Positions 24,270 through 34,451 of a DNA stretch of 64,000 nucleotides are shown here, one piece after another. Each line of letters begins with the position of its first letter. Position 1 is the stretch's first letter. The notes below the pieces were generated by a model. That model was not told the origin of the DNA, ran no database searches, and saw only the letters and a program-made list of their open reading frames with translations. Position numbers and translations under genes: made by a program. Origin of the DNA: Trachythela sp. YZ-2020 (taxonomy: Eukaryota > Cnidaria > Anthozoa > Malacalcyonacea > Clavulariidae); assembly GCA_016169945.1 (NCBI GenBank), contig JADLSH010000367.1, forward strand, positions 620,001 through 684,000, written 5' to 3'.

Positions 24270-26456
24270 CCCATAGACCTTATTTCAGACCTCCTCCCAT
24301 TTGCTTCGACATATTGTCTCCTTTCGCTCAAGTACGACCTGAACCACCGTACACTTGAATCATCAACACCAAAGGATTTACGTTTTTGCAACATCAACGA
24401 ATGGTTTATAGTGTCAAACGCTTTGGAAAGATCGATGAATACCATTCCAGTAACCATGATGTTATCCATACAATATAAAACACTCTCCTCTAGCTTCAAA
24501 AGAGCTGTTGTTGTTGAATAGCCAGGGCGAAAACCATGTTGATGCGGAGATAATATTTTGTTTATTAGCAGATGCTCATGGACTTGATTATGAACAATTT
24601 TTTCAAGCAATTTACTCAAGAAAGGCAAAAGTGATGTTGGTCTGAAATGTTCAACGCTATTTATAGACCCTGATTTATCAATATCCCGTGAGCTAGTTTC
24701 CAGTTGCGAGGGAAAACACCTTGACTAATTTACAAGTTAAATAAATAAACTAAGGATGGACCAATAACATCCCTAGCGTCCTTCAATAAATTTTATTACA
24801 TCCACAAGCCTTATTTGTCTTAAATTATTTGAGCGCTCGAGATACCGCATCAATTGAAGTTTCACTGATGGTAAATGATGCAACGTCATTATGCAGGCTT
24901 TGTACAAATACACCAGTATACGATTGTAAAGATGCCTAAATTTGTACACAACCTTTTTCCTATAGATGCAAAAAGGTATTAAACATGTTGGCCAGTAACT
25001 TCGGATCACTAATAATTCTTTCTTTATGTGACGAGAACTTGGTTGACAGATTTTTTCCTCATTCAAAACTCTATTTATGCCTCGCCAAAAACTATTTGAG
25101 TCAGGTGAAGACTTGATAAGTCCGTCAAAATATTCACTTTTCGCAATTTTTAATGACCGATTTACATAGTTTCTGACTTCCTTGAATCTATCCCAAACCT
25201 TGTTATTTGTTAAATCTCTTAGCTTCATATGCTCTCTTATTTCATCTGTTATCCAGGGCGAAAATTTGCCTTTAATTATTAACACGCATACGTCTCACAC
25301 AGGTGCATGAATACCGTATTTACTCGTTTGAGCGCCGCGGCGCTTTTGATGCGGCGCTTATTTGAGGTCAGCGCTTATTCGAGAGCGGCGCTCTTTAAAT
25401 ATTATCCCATTTGTATTTCACTTGACAACGGAATTGCACATTTCCAAAGTTCTGGAGAGAGAGTAACGACAGGGCATTGAAATATACTCATATTGAACTT
25501 AAAAACAACGTAGTTACGTAGTACTGGATAATAATTAACGATTAATTTTCAGCTCGAACAATAAGTCTAACGGTGCTTTGGTTAAGCACTGCGTTCTTGT
25601 GAAAGATGCGGTGCTTATTCGAGAGCGGCGCTCTTTAATATTTTTGGTCGCATATGCAGCGCTTATTCGGGCGCGGTGCTTAATCGAAAGCGGAGTTTAA
25701 ACGAGTATATACGGTATTTGCAATTTCGGTAAACAACTTTTGCCACGTATCAACCGCATCGTCAATAGAATCGAATTGTTCAACTATGCCCCAAGGGACT
25801 TGCTGTAAATCATTAACAAAAGCAGTTGTATTATAATTCGTAAAAGAGCGAAACTCAGTGACACGAGGCGATGATTTTAAAACGCCCGCTTTGCGTACCA
25901 CAAAAATACCGAAATGATCACCAATACCAATAGGAATAACACCAGAGGCAACAATTCGGTCAGTGGAATTTACAAAGACTAGATCAATTGAAGAATTAGT
26001 GGCGTCACACACGCGTGTATAATCACTGATGAGTTGATCAAAACATTTATTAGCATTGAATTTAACAGCTCATTAGTTAGGTTAGATTTCCTTTGAGCTA
26101 AATCTAGCGTTAGTTCGACCACACCTGGGATATGCTACTCAAATATGGGCACCACAATCCATCGAACTAATACGGTACCTTGAACGGACACAGAGAAGAG
26201 CAACCAAATATATCCTTGGTCTTCCATTCTCCTCTACTGTTGACTATGCCACCAGACTTCAAACCTTGGGCCTCTTACCGATCTGCTATTGTCATGAATA
26301 TTTAGATATGGTACTCTTTATAAACTAACTCATGAACTAGTAAGCATTCAACCTTCACTACGTCCAACTCTCCGTACTTCCAGACACACTAGATCCTCCA
26401 CCAGTAACAGTCCTAAGTTTGTCATTCCAAAGTGTAAAACAGTAACTCGTCAAAGA
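24270..26456. repeat. Tandem duplication, copy 2 (about 2187 bp)
   Basis: Second copy of the unit at 22081-24269. Its RT piece at 24628-24270 is cut off by the junction. The near identity implies a very recent event or an assembly or haplotype artefact. Confidence 0.9.
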
Positions 26457-26640
26457 TCCTACATGATTCGAGCAACTCGAATGTGGAACCACCTCGTTGA
26501 TGAACTGAATTTAAATACGGATAGTCTTTCATCGTTTAAGACGGCAATGTTTAAATATTACGTTTTGTCTTTGTACTCGTGTGATAATGTTGATGATCCT
26601 CGTAGTTATAAAACTATATGTCCTAAGTGTAATTCGTAAT
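26118..26640 (+). pseudogene. LINE 3'-domain fragment (copy 2), split by the PAT-like element
   Basis: Same thumb domain as at 23930, continuing through MIRATRMWNHLVDELN and KTICPKC. The one-base loss near 26317 shifts the frame. The sequence stops at the PAT-like insertion and resumes at 33395 with the LINE 3'UTR, ending near 33606 at AAATAAATAAA. Confidence 0.7.
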
Positions 26641-26715
26641 ATATTTTCACTGGTCGCCCCGCCACACAATGCCCTGAGCCGATTATAGCTAAGTATGGGG
26701 AGTAAAATTTTTCAG
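26641..26715 (-). repeat. Split direct repeat B2 (element 3' end)
   Basis: Terminal copy of B1. It abuts LINE sequence at 26640. Confidence 0.9.
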
Positions 26716-26775
26716 CCCAAGGCAAGACGTGGCGGAGCAACCGCCGTGTCGAAGCCGAGGGGAGGAGGGCGGGTG

Positions 26776-26951
26776 AAAAAATCTGCTGCCAATCCCGCTG
26801 TGTGTGTCTTCGTGGCAAATGACAGAAAACTTACATTTCTCTGGGTTTTTATAATGTTGCTATTGCCACACGTGTTTCTATATCCATATTAATTAACTTC
26901 CGGCTGAAAAATCGCGCTCTTTAGGCGTTGTATTGCAGGACTCCCAGTAAG
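26776..26951 (-). repeat. Split direct repeat A2
   Basis: Internal copy of A1 near the 3' end of the element. It is separated from B1 by only a few bases. Confidence 0.9.
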
Positions 26952-26960
26952 AATAGTAAT

Positions 26961-27036
26961 ATATTTTCACTGGTCGCCCCGCCACACAATGCCCTGAGCC
27001 GATTATAGCTAAGTATGGGGAGTAAAATTTTCCAGC
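26961..27036 (-). repeat. Split direct repeat B1
   Basis: A copy of 26641-26715 (TGGTCGCCCCGCCACACAAT...), lying between the recombinase ORF and A2. Confidence 0.9.
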
Positions 27037-27143
27037 TCAGTCCCCCGTGACTACCGGCATGCTAAGGTCTCGCGTCCATATTAAGTACTTTAAAGGTTAT
27101 ACAAATAAATAAGGATTATCTCTCCAATTCTCAGAAAACTAAG

Positions 27144-28631
27144 TTAAGGAAAAGCTAAGGAAAAGCCCTTAAGATTATTGCGTTGACGAAATTCAAGTCC
27201 GACAGTCTCAGCATTTGGACGTTTGTGGGGATCATCAGTAGTGGTGTTGTTCACAAGGATGTTTGACGAGTGTTGGTGGGTCATCACTTGGTGTAACTGA
27301 GTATAATGTTCAGCAGTGGCCACACTTCTCCAGCCAATGTGCTTAGCAACTATATCGGTTGATGCACCTAAGAGTGATAAGGTGATGGAACACCCAGCTC
27401 GAAAACTATGCATGGTTTCCCCGTCATGTAATTTCAGATCCGTCAGGTACTTGGTGAGTCGGTTATTAACAGTTGGTCCGGCGAAAGGGTGATTGACAAC
27501 AAACCCTTTATGATCTGTTACGCGGAAGAGATAACCGTTGCGGAGGTTGACTCCCATTCGATCGGCGAGGAGCAGGTAGAGTTTCAAATTAGCCACAGGG
27601 CAGAAGTGGAACTCTGGGTTAGGTTTAATAGCGAACATGTGGGAGGTATGGCCCCGGAGAGTTTTCCCGAAGGTATGGTGAAAAAGGATGCCTTCCTGAT
27701 TTGGAAGGGAGAGGACGTTGTGGGTTCTCAAGCGCCCTAAATCGGAAGCGCGGTCCCCCGAGTAGAAATCAATAGAGAAGAATGCCAAGTCTCGGGCATA
27801 TAGGTAGCGATCTCGAGGACTGATACCTGATGTGAACAGCAACGACCGTATGAAAATACACAAGGCGGAGAATTTATCAAAGAACAGCGGCACTGCTTGT
27901 TTCGGAGTCACGCCGGCCTTAGCTTGCTCCTCACGAACGGAACGCAAATATGCTTTCACGACTGGGTGAGTAGCTGGATTCCCATGCTCTAAGGAAACTT
28001 CGTCACACGGTTCACTTCCAAGTGCCGCAAAAATAGACCTCAATTTCGCGATGTAGTTGTCTACTGTACCCGCGGCTAGTCTCTTGGGGCACTGACAGCT
28101 TGTTGGTTTAGGTGTTGAGTTGGTAAAGGGGCATGTCAGAGTATGGACTGTTGTTTTCCCTGTCCGATCCTTCCAGATGAGAAAACGGACTAGGTCGTTC
28201 GGTGTCGCGGAAAGGAGAGCCTTACTCTCTGGGAGAGAGGCGAGGAAAACTTGCAGCTCGTCTTGGAGTTTGGTTTTTTGTTTCGCGTAGGGTTTGCGGC
28301 GGCTCACTGTTTGTAGATGCCGCATTCTATCGTTGATTTTGGCTAAGGGAACAGTAATCCGTTTTTTGGGTAGGAGACCTTGAACATCCTTGTGGAATCC
28401 GCACCTTTGACAGAACAGGAAGCCGGAATCGTTAGGATATGAACACGCTGGGCATTGTTCAGCAGGTTTCCAGAGGCGCGGAACTTGTGGATACACCTGT
28501 AGTTTCAGAGGAGAAAAAATTATATAATCTGTCACTACGAAAAGCCCAAATATCCCACTGCAAAGGGCGTGTCCGAAAGCAATCCGCGCTAGTAGCTGGG
28601 AACAGGAGAATATCGCGGTCACCCTTCGCAC
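27144..28631 (-). CDS. Tyrosine recombinase of the PAT-like element
   Basis: 495-codon ORF. A zinc-ribbon-like C60xxC63...C74xxC77 near the N-terminus is followed by a SAM-like core-binding region and a catalytic domain. The catalytic residues are all present: R294 (SGDRASDLGRL), K323 as the probable lysine, H408xxR411 (MHSFRAG), H431 (KHIGWRS) and Y443 (EHYTQL). It would cut and rejoin the circular cDNA intermediate at the target. The first 57 codons overlap the RT ORF in another frame, so the true start may be an internal Met, or the message may be spliced. The ORF is complete and shows no inactivating change. Confidence 0.9.
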   Translation of the reverse strand: MRRVTAIFSCSQLLARIAFGHALCSGIFGLFVVTDYIIFSPLKLQVYPQVPRLWKPAEQCPACSYPNDSGFLFCQRCGFHKDVQGLLPKKRITVPLAKINDRMRHLQTVSRRKPYAKQKTKLQDELQVFLASLPESKALLSATPNDLVRFLIWKDRTGKTTVHTLTCPFTNSTPKPTSCQCPKRLAAGTVDNYIAKLRSIFAALGSEPCDEVSLEHGNPATHPVVKAYLRSVREEQAKAGVTPKQAVPLFFDKFSALCIFIRSLLFTSGISPRDRYLYARDLAFFSIDFYSGDRASDLGRLRTHNVLSLPNQEGILFHHTFGKTLRGHTSHMFAIKPNPEFHFCPVANLKLYLLLADRMGVNLRNGYLFRVTDHKGFVVNHPFAGPTVNNRLTKYLTDLKLHDGETMHSFRAGCSITLSLLGASTDIVAKHIGWRSVATAEHYTQLHQVMTHQHSSNILVNNTTTDDPHKRPNAETVGLEFRQRNNLKGFSLAFP

Positions 28632-30720
28632 CCAACATAAGAGACGCCGAGGAGAGACCAGTCAGGAGTGGCCACCAATACCGCCGAGGCGAAAGGTCAG
28701 GAACAATGATGGTGAAGGGACAGTGTTGTTGACATAAAAACTTGAGAAGAGGGCCGATGAGGACAAAGGGGGGGAACACATAAGCGTTTTCATCGTCGAG
28801 TTGTTGGCAGAAAATATTCGTACCGGCTGCTTCTGGGACAGGGAACGGGGAAAAGAATTTTAGCGGTCTCCCTGTATTGTCCGGCAAAACATTTACTGGT
28901 ACTGCCATAAGGTCGACGGTGTGAGGGCCGAAGGCTTGCTGGACAGTTTGCCAGATAAATGGCGCCAAGGTGCAATCCTTGTCTGATAACGTACGGGATG
29001 GGGCATCGGCAGGATTCTCTTTGGAAGGGACATAGCACAAGGAAAGCTGAAAGTTATATCGTAACGCGAGATTGAAAATATCTTTTAGGATTTTGCGTAA
29101 TGCTTCAGAACGAGATCCTCCGCGCTGCCAGGCATGAATTAGGGTTTGGTTATCCACATAACCGTCGACGCGAGAATTATGAAAATTATTGGCTTGTGTC
29201 GCGATGGTATTGTACAGAGCTTGCATTTCGCGTACAACAATGGGAGTGGAGCGCTCTTCACGTGACCAGAGGCCGGAAATGGTAGCGTGTTTTCCGTCGA
29301 AGAATCGCACAATACCCCCCCAACCGGTATTCGAGGCGTCGGTCCAGATTTGGAGGTGGGAATGTGATTCGGTGCGCCAGGGCAAAAAACCATACCATGA
29401 GTCAAGGAATCGCCACGCCTGGATCTCTAACAGCAGTTCCCATGGAATGGGCCGTCCCGTGCGATGTGCCTTGGAAATCGCGGAATAGGTTGCTGACGTG
29501 TATAAGCGCGCACCGGGTACGGCCAATGCAAAGGAAAGAGTCTTTCCTGCAAATTTTTGCAGTGTGCGTAAAGAAATGGTTTTCTTAGCCAGGATTGATT
29601 CTCGAAGGGTAATGAATTTCTGTCGTTTGTCGTCAGGAAGTACAAACGCCATCCTGACAGAATCACAGAGCATTCCCAAGAAAGGGACAACACGCGTAGG
29701 GACTAGGATGGATTTCGATAAACCAATGAAATACCCGAGATTTATCAAAATAAAGCAAACAATGTACGCAGCGGAACAGGCGAGAGTAAAATTAGACGGG
29801 CAGGATGCGCCTGAAGCAGTAGACGTATTTGAGATTCTAAGCTGACCGACATGGCGATCATCTATGTAGAGGGAGGAGGGTACACCCAGCGAACGCGCAT
29901 AACCAATCGCTGTCAAGCCAACCGTGTGGTAGATATAGGCGCTTGCTTTCCAGCCAAAGGGCAGGGTGCGATAACAGAAGTAGTGGCCTTCCCATTGAAA
30001 GCCAAAATAAATTTGACTACGTGATGTCAGGAGTATATGGTCATAACCACTTTCATCATCTAGAACCGTCTGAAAATGGTTTGCGTCGACGTAGCGGGGG
30101 ATGTCCGTAAGTTTGTCAAGCGAAAATGGGAGATCTCTTATCCATAAGTTCAAAAACCGCTCGTCATGGCATAAACGAGGTTTGGATGGCTCGACGGTCA
30201 AGGGCATAACTAGATGCGGTGGATTAACGTCGCCCGCTTTACCCATCGAAAAAACAGAGCCGTTACGTACTCGGGTTATTATAGTTTCGGTAATAAATGA
30301 TTCAAAGCCTTTGCAAGATGGATTATTCGGAAATATAGCTTGGGGTGGGAGTTGAAGGTCATATTGTTGTCCTTTGAAGCGTCCCCGAAACGGACGGAAG
30401 AAGGCGAATACGTCAACTCCGTCTCTGATATAAGTAAGGATCTCGTCTCGCTTGGAGGAGCCCTGAAGAACTTCCGACCAGAAGGGGAGGTGACGGTGCA
30501 ACTCGCCGGGAAGAAAAGACTCGGGATCGCGGAAAGCCAGAGAGGTGGGGGAAAGTTGAACACGGCCAGAGGCTACCCACTCCAGTGGCGGTAAGGGGCC
30601 GTGCGGGGGTATATCAGCAGTTGAAGAACACCATTTGATTTCCAACGGATGTGAAAGGGCGTCATTCAGACGGTCGTGGAACGTACGCTCCGGTGGGAGC
30701 TGTAAACGTAGAAATCGCAA
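28459..30720 (-). CDS. Reverse transcriptase / RNase H / MT-like ORF of the PAT-like element
   Basis: 753-codon open frame. The RT domain (about residues 150-350) has KPRLCHDERFLN, LPFGWKASAYIY and the catalytic YIDD (285-288). The RNase H domain (about 455-575) has WTDASNTGWGG (D461), E498 in REMQALYN, YVDNQT (D522) and NPADAPSR (D572). The C-terminal 170 residues (DLMAVPVN...YVFPPFVLIGPLLKF) match the position and style of the methyltransferase-like domain reported for DIRS and PAT elements. The ORF begins at a TTG just after a stop. A good acceptor (TTTCTACGTTTACAG) lies at about 30694, so the real N-terminus is probably reached by splicing or readthrough from gag. The frame is intact throughout. 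Confidence 0.9.
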   Translation of the reverse strand: MRFLRLQLPPERTFHDRLNDALSHPLEIKWCSSTADIPPHGPLPPLEWVASGRVQLSPTSLAFRDPESFLPGELHRHLPFWSEVLQGSSKRDEILTYIRDGVDVFAFFRPFRGRFKGQQYDLQLPPQAIFPNNPSCKGFESFITETIITRVRNGSVFSMGKAGDVNPPHLVMPLTVEPSKPRLCHDERFLNLWIRDLPFSLDKLTDIPRYVDANHFQTVLDDESGYDHILLTSRSQIYFGFQWEGHYFCYRTLPFGWKASAYIYHTVGLTAIGYARSLGVPSSLYIDDRHVGQLRISNTSTASGASCPSNFTLACSAAYIVCFILINLGYFIGLSKSILVPTRVVPFLGMLCDSVRMAFVLPDDKRQKFITLRESILAKKTISLRTLQKFAGKTLSFALAVPGARLYTSATYSAISKAHRTGRPIPWELLLEIQAWRFLDSWYGFLPWRTESHSHLQIWTDASNTGWGGIVRFFDGKHATISGLWSREERSTPIVVREMQALYNTIATQANNFHNSRVDGYVDNQTLIHAWQRGGSRSEALRKILKDIFNLALRYNFQLSLCYVPSKENPADAPSRTLSDKDCTLAPFIWQTVQQAFGPHTVDLMAVPVNVLPDNTGRPLKFFSPFPVPEAAGTNIFCQQLDDENAYVFPPFVLIGPLLKFLCQQHCPFTIIVPDLSPRRYWWPLLTGLSSASLMLGAKGDRDILLFPATSADCFRTRPLQWDIWAFRSDRLYNFFSSETTGVSTSSAPLETC

Positions 30721-31195
30721 TTAAGATGGTTGTCAGGTAAAAATCCATCTTGCCGAGTTGAGTGCAATCGCACTCCCTGTCGGAGTTACGAGGAAGAGTA
30801 ACTTTAAGTGGTAACTGAATCATACCTACCCGGAGGTTGCAGCATGTTATTCGGCGTTTGAATTCCCAACCTCTTAGGAATATGTAACCTCGCATTGGTC
30901 AAAGGGATGTATTTCCGCTAATACCAACAGTAAAATTATTTAAGAGTATACCCCGGGGGGATGTGTAACATTATAATTGCCGTTCAAATGCGGTTCACGT
31001 GACGTAAGAGTCGCGGGCAATAAGAGTGTTCGGCGATAAACCCAACAAAAATAGAGGAGGTGGACAAACAATGACAAATGCATATTCTTTTATTGAATAC
31101 CTAAATAAATACATCAACTTTAATACACTACATCGGATAGTGGGTAATGCTAAGGTACACTTCAACTGAACAAAGTTCACACATAATGGTAAATC

Positions 31196-33177
31196 TTAAC
31201 GACGTCGCGACCCGGAGCGCGGGCATGAACGGGCATAATGTCCAAGACCATGGCAGTTAAAACAAACAATAGTGTTGCGTGGACGAGTGTAGGGGTAAAA
31301 TCGTGGACGTGAAGGTGGGTATGTCTGCACCAACGGATTGTACGGTGGCGGAGGTGGTTGGGTTGTATGGCGGGGGGGGAGATGATGAGGGGGGTTTTTG
31401 AAGGGTTTTCTCAATTATCCTCGCGACGGCCATGTCATCCTTGTCGCCAATCAGCTTCATCAAAATAGTTTGAAATTGTGCGTGATAAAGGAGTGGTCTG
31501 CATTGTTTATAAGTAACGTTGAATCGGTTTGCCTGAGTATGGCGGTGTTCGCGCGATACATCCACCAAATTCTCCAATGAAGCCAGGGCGGCATGGCGGT
31601 CAAAAATGCCCTCGGGTTTTCGAATTTCAGCCTGAAGGTGGAACAGGGCGGCTTCCACAGTTTTGGCACTGGTATTTTTTTGTAATAGTTCAATTTTTGC
31701 TTGCAGCGATTCCAAGGTTGGTGCCTATACAGGTAAAGACGGACCATAATAAACATCTCTTTCAACAATTGTGATGGTGCGGTACACATGTAGTGAGTTC
31801 GCTTATAAAGACGAATAGCTTCATATACCGAAAGCGTATATATTATTAATCAAGTTCGCTGCACCTACAGTGAGTCCGTTAATACTCTCAAGCATGCCGC
31901 CTCATGTCCCAATGGCATATTATTATAAAGAATAAAAGCCACTGCATTTTCACATAGCCTCATGCACCAAAGGCATATTAAAATTAATATAGCTCACTGC
32001 ACCTACAGTGAGTTCATGCATATTTCCAGGTGACCTCATGCACCATTGGCCTTGAAATCAATAAGATCCGCTGCCCCTACAGCGAGTTCGTTTATACTCA
32101 AGTTCAAGCACGCAGCCTCATGCACCAAAGGCGTATAATATCGTATATTCATTTATACCTTCGACTCGAAACTGCCTCGTGCACCAAAGTATATTCACTA
32201 GCTGTTTGTATAGCATAGATGAATCGGAAAATTATGCCGGCACTGAAGCGCGAAAAATAAATATTAGTCATTAGACATACATCCCACTATTTAAGTGACC
32301 TGCAGTATAAATATAATAAGAAATAACTTAAGGAAAAGTATGCTCGATGCCAGAGCGGCAAGGGGTGCCTCGTTAGATCGCTTAAAGCTGTGCCAATTGA
32401 TTAAGACAACTGGGTAGGTAAGTAACGAGAGTCAAAAAACCGTCGTGATGGCCTCTGTGATTGTGAGTAAAGGCCTTATGTTAAGACAATATGTTGTGAA
32501 TGTAAATATACTAGAGAAGTGTTACGCGCACTAAACCATCCCACTACCAGTAACTGATAAACGAGAACGCCGTCGTAGACAGTGAATAAGGCTTACTAAG
32601 TTTGCCCCTCTCGAGAAACAGTACAAGCAGGCGATATCGGCAAATACGAATACTAGAGACGTGTTAAGCGCACTAAACCATCCCACTACAAGTAACTGAC
32701 AAACGAGAACTCCGTCGAAGACAGTGTATAAGGCGTACTAAGTTTGCCCCTCTCGAAAAACAGTACAAGCAGGCGATATCGGCAAGTACGACAATTATAG
32801 ATGAGGAAATGTGCTGCATGAAGAATCTTAAACAATTATATGAAAACATAACGAGGTCGTCACGGAAGCAACCATGCGAAGGCATATAGTCAGATACGAG
32901 CAAATGTACTGCAAACCCATGCAGCAAAGGGGCCCATGGCGTAAGCGTATATGTATGGATGCATAAAAGGCTTTCAAGGTCGTCTCCGTAAGGCAAGAAA
33001 GAAACTAACCTGAGGCTGAGGCTCGACTAGTGGTTGTTGGGCGATCGCTGCATTTTGCAAATCGCGATCGGGCTGTACTTGTTGTTCCACTGCAGCTGGT
33101 TGCGGTACATGGGGTAGTTGCTGAGCATTATTTAGATCATCAATCTCAATAGGTTGTGGTTGAACAGCTTCTGCCAT
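31196..33177 (-). CDS. Gag-like protein of the PAT-like element (apparently spliced, one frame slip)
   Basis: First exon 33177-33010 (MAEAVQPQPIEIDD..., Gln/Pro-rich, 56 codons) ends at a CAG|GTTAGT donor. The second exon starts at 31724 after a CTGTATAG acceptor, and both junctions are phase 0. It continues with a helical region (SLQAKIELLQKN..., LASLENLVDVSREH) to about 31380. There, G-runs (C-runs in the sense strand, about 31373-31396) accompany a shift into the frame that carries a CX2CX4HX4C zinc knuckle (CFNCHGLGHYARSC) and stops at 31196. The shift may be a real mutation, a programmed slip or an assembly error. Gag proteins with a zinc knuckle coat the element RNA. Confidence 0.65.
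31725..33009 (-). other. Putative intron within gag, with tandem repeats
   Basis: Bounded by GTTAGT (33009) and TATAG (31725). It holds a diverged array (about 31855-32215) of units with CACTGCACCTACAGTGAGTT and CCTCATGCACCAAAGGC. It also holds two roughly 137-bp tandem units (32517-32652 and 32654-32793) sharing GCGCACTAAACCATCCCACTAC. No long ORF lies in it. Confidence 0.5.
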
Positions 33178-33218
33178 AACTCTTTTCGCTCGGCTGAGAC
33201 ACAGAAAATCTTGCTTGT

Positions 33219-33394
33219 AAAAAATCTGCTGCCAATCCCGCTGTGTGTGTCTTCGTGGCAAATGACAGAAAACTTACATTTCTCTGGGTTTTTATAATGT
33301 TGCTATTGCCACACGTGTTTCTATATCCATATTAATTAACTTCCGGCTGAAAAATCGCGCTCTTTAGGCGTTGTATTGCAGGACTCCCAGTAAG
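33219..33394 (-). repeat. Split direct repeat A1 (element 5' end)
   Basis: A 176-bp sequence identical, as read, to 26776-26951. It is the 5' terminus of the PAT-like element and probably carries its promoter. Confidence 0.9.
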
Positions 33395-33606
33395 AATATG
33401 TACGTAGTCTCACAACGTCATTATTGTGCTGTATGTAGGAACCGTTGTACTGTTTTAGTTGTTTAAGTATGTGTATTGTTGTAACTAATTGTAAATTGAT
33501 GTTTTAACTTAACTATAATAGGGCCCACAGTAATTGGCTTATACGCTGTTGCGGATTCCCTGCCATTCTGTTATAAATTTACAAGGCAAATTAAATAAAT
33601 AAACAT
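33395..33606 (+). pseudogene. LINE 3' terminus, continuing from 26640
   Basis: This continues the + strand LINE interrupted by the PAT-like element: a short coding remnant (VRSLTTSLLCCM), then 3'UTR, then AAATTAAATAAATAAA at about 33590-33604. Confidence 0.6.
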
Positions 33607-33639
33607 CACAATTGAAATCTTTTCAAATGGTCGATATTA

Positions 33640-34451
33640 AAGACAAACAAATAGAATTTTCTTAGTCTTAGGTCTTGACAATTCAATACAAACACCTTCT
33701 ACACATTCTGGTATGATATCCATGCGGTTTTTAGAAGAGACTTCTTTACGACCGCCAACTGTACCACCGTCAACACGCCCAGCGTCACGATCCTTACGAT
33801 AACAAACAAAATCTCTTAAGCCAATTTCGTTATCTGTAACACATTTAGCCACTTCTCTGTCAAGCCCACAACATCCAGTTTAATTATATCCACAAGGTCT
33901 CGAAAAGAATTAGGCAAACTTCTAATATTCAAATGAAAACATTTAAGGCCTCGAAACTAAAACGGAAATATTTTGATAGTTTCATCGACATTATGCCCCA
34001 AATGAATATCGCTTGGTATGTTCTAGCCTGCGTAGCTGGCGGTTTTAAGGAGTTGGGGTTTGAGGCGAGGGCAGTTGAGAGGGCCGCGACCCCAGCCCTT
34101 AAAACCGCAAGCTACGCAGGCTATGTATGTTCAGACTAGTATCTGACTCCTGAGAATAAATGTCCTCAGGAAACAGAAACATATTACACATCCAAGCGGC
34201 CGAAATATCACTGAGCTTTATAAATTCATCGTCACCAATATTAGTGCACTTTTGATGAAACCAAATATCACACAGATCGCACTGAATACTATACGCTTAT
34301 GACACAAACCGCAATAATCTTGACTTCTTGCTGGCCCGGGATTCAATAGTAAAGCAACGTCCCCACTTCTTTTAAGTATAAGTACAACCAAAGCACAATT
34401 TGACATATACAAAGCTCGCTTTACACAAACAAATGGTCGACCAGTCGCCAT
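33640..34451 (-). pseudogene. LINE 5'-ORF2 fragment: PHD-like finger plus endonuclease
   Basis: On the - strand, 34380-34140 encodes ALLLNPGPARSQDYCGLCHKR and, in a shifted frame, QCDLCDIWFHQKC...WMCNM: a Cys4-His-Cys3 PHD-type finger found ahead of some animal LINE endonucleases. After the MITE at 34024-34124, 33960-33840 gives CFHLNIRSLPNSF and LTEKW, the N and E motifs of the APE endonuclease. 33840-33640 continues with GLRDFVCYRKDRDAG. The frame is broken at least twice. Confidence 0.65.
34024..34124. mobile_element. 101-bp hAT-type MITE with 8-bp target duplication
   Basis: Fold-back structure: TAGCCTGCGTAGCTGGCGGTT at the left is inverted at the right (CCGCAAGCTACGCAGGCTA). GTATGTTC occurs immediately outside both ends (34016-34023 and 34125-34132), an exact 8-bp direct repeat typical of hAT transposition. 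It sits inside the LINE fragment. Confidence 0.8.

Larger units (their letters stand above)
26641..33394 (-). mobile_element. PAT-like (DIRS-superfamily) tyrosine-recombinase retrotransposon
   Basis: Element of about 6.75 kb. In its own orientation (- strand) the order is: repeat A1 (33394-33219), gag region, RT/RNase H/MT-like ORF, tyrosine-recombinase ORF, repeat B1 (27036-26961), repeat A2 (26951-26776), a 60-bp spacer, and repeat B2 (about 26715-26641). A1-internal-B1-A2-B2 is the split-direct-repeat layout known from PAT/Ngaro-type elements. A1 and A2 are identical over 176 bp by my reading, and B1 and B2 differ at about one position. No target duplication flanks it. AAT is shared at both ends and at the internal B1/A2 junction, as expected for recombinase-mediated integration of a circle. 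The host site is a LINE 3' end. Confidence 0.9.

Noticed and set aside
24078..24521. 147-codon + strand ORF as a gene
   Set aside because: It crosses the tandem-duplication junction. The first half is a LINE thumb domain and the second half is antisense to another LINE's RT.
27489..30594. Several open frames on the + strand opposite the recombinase and RT ORFs
   Set aside because: They are shadows of the - strand coding frames, lack motifs and contradict the clear RT, RNase H and recombinase signatures.
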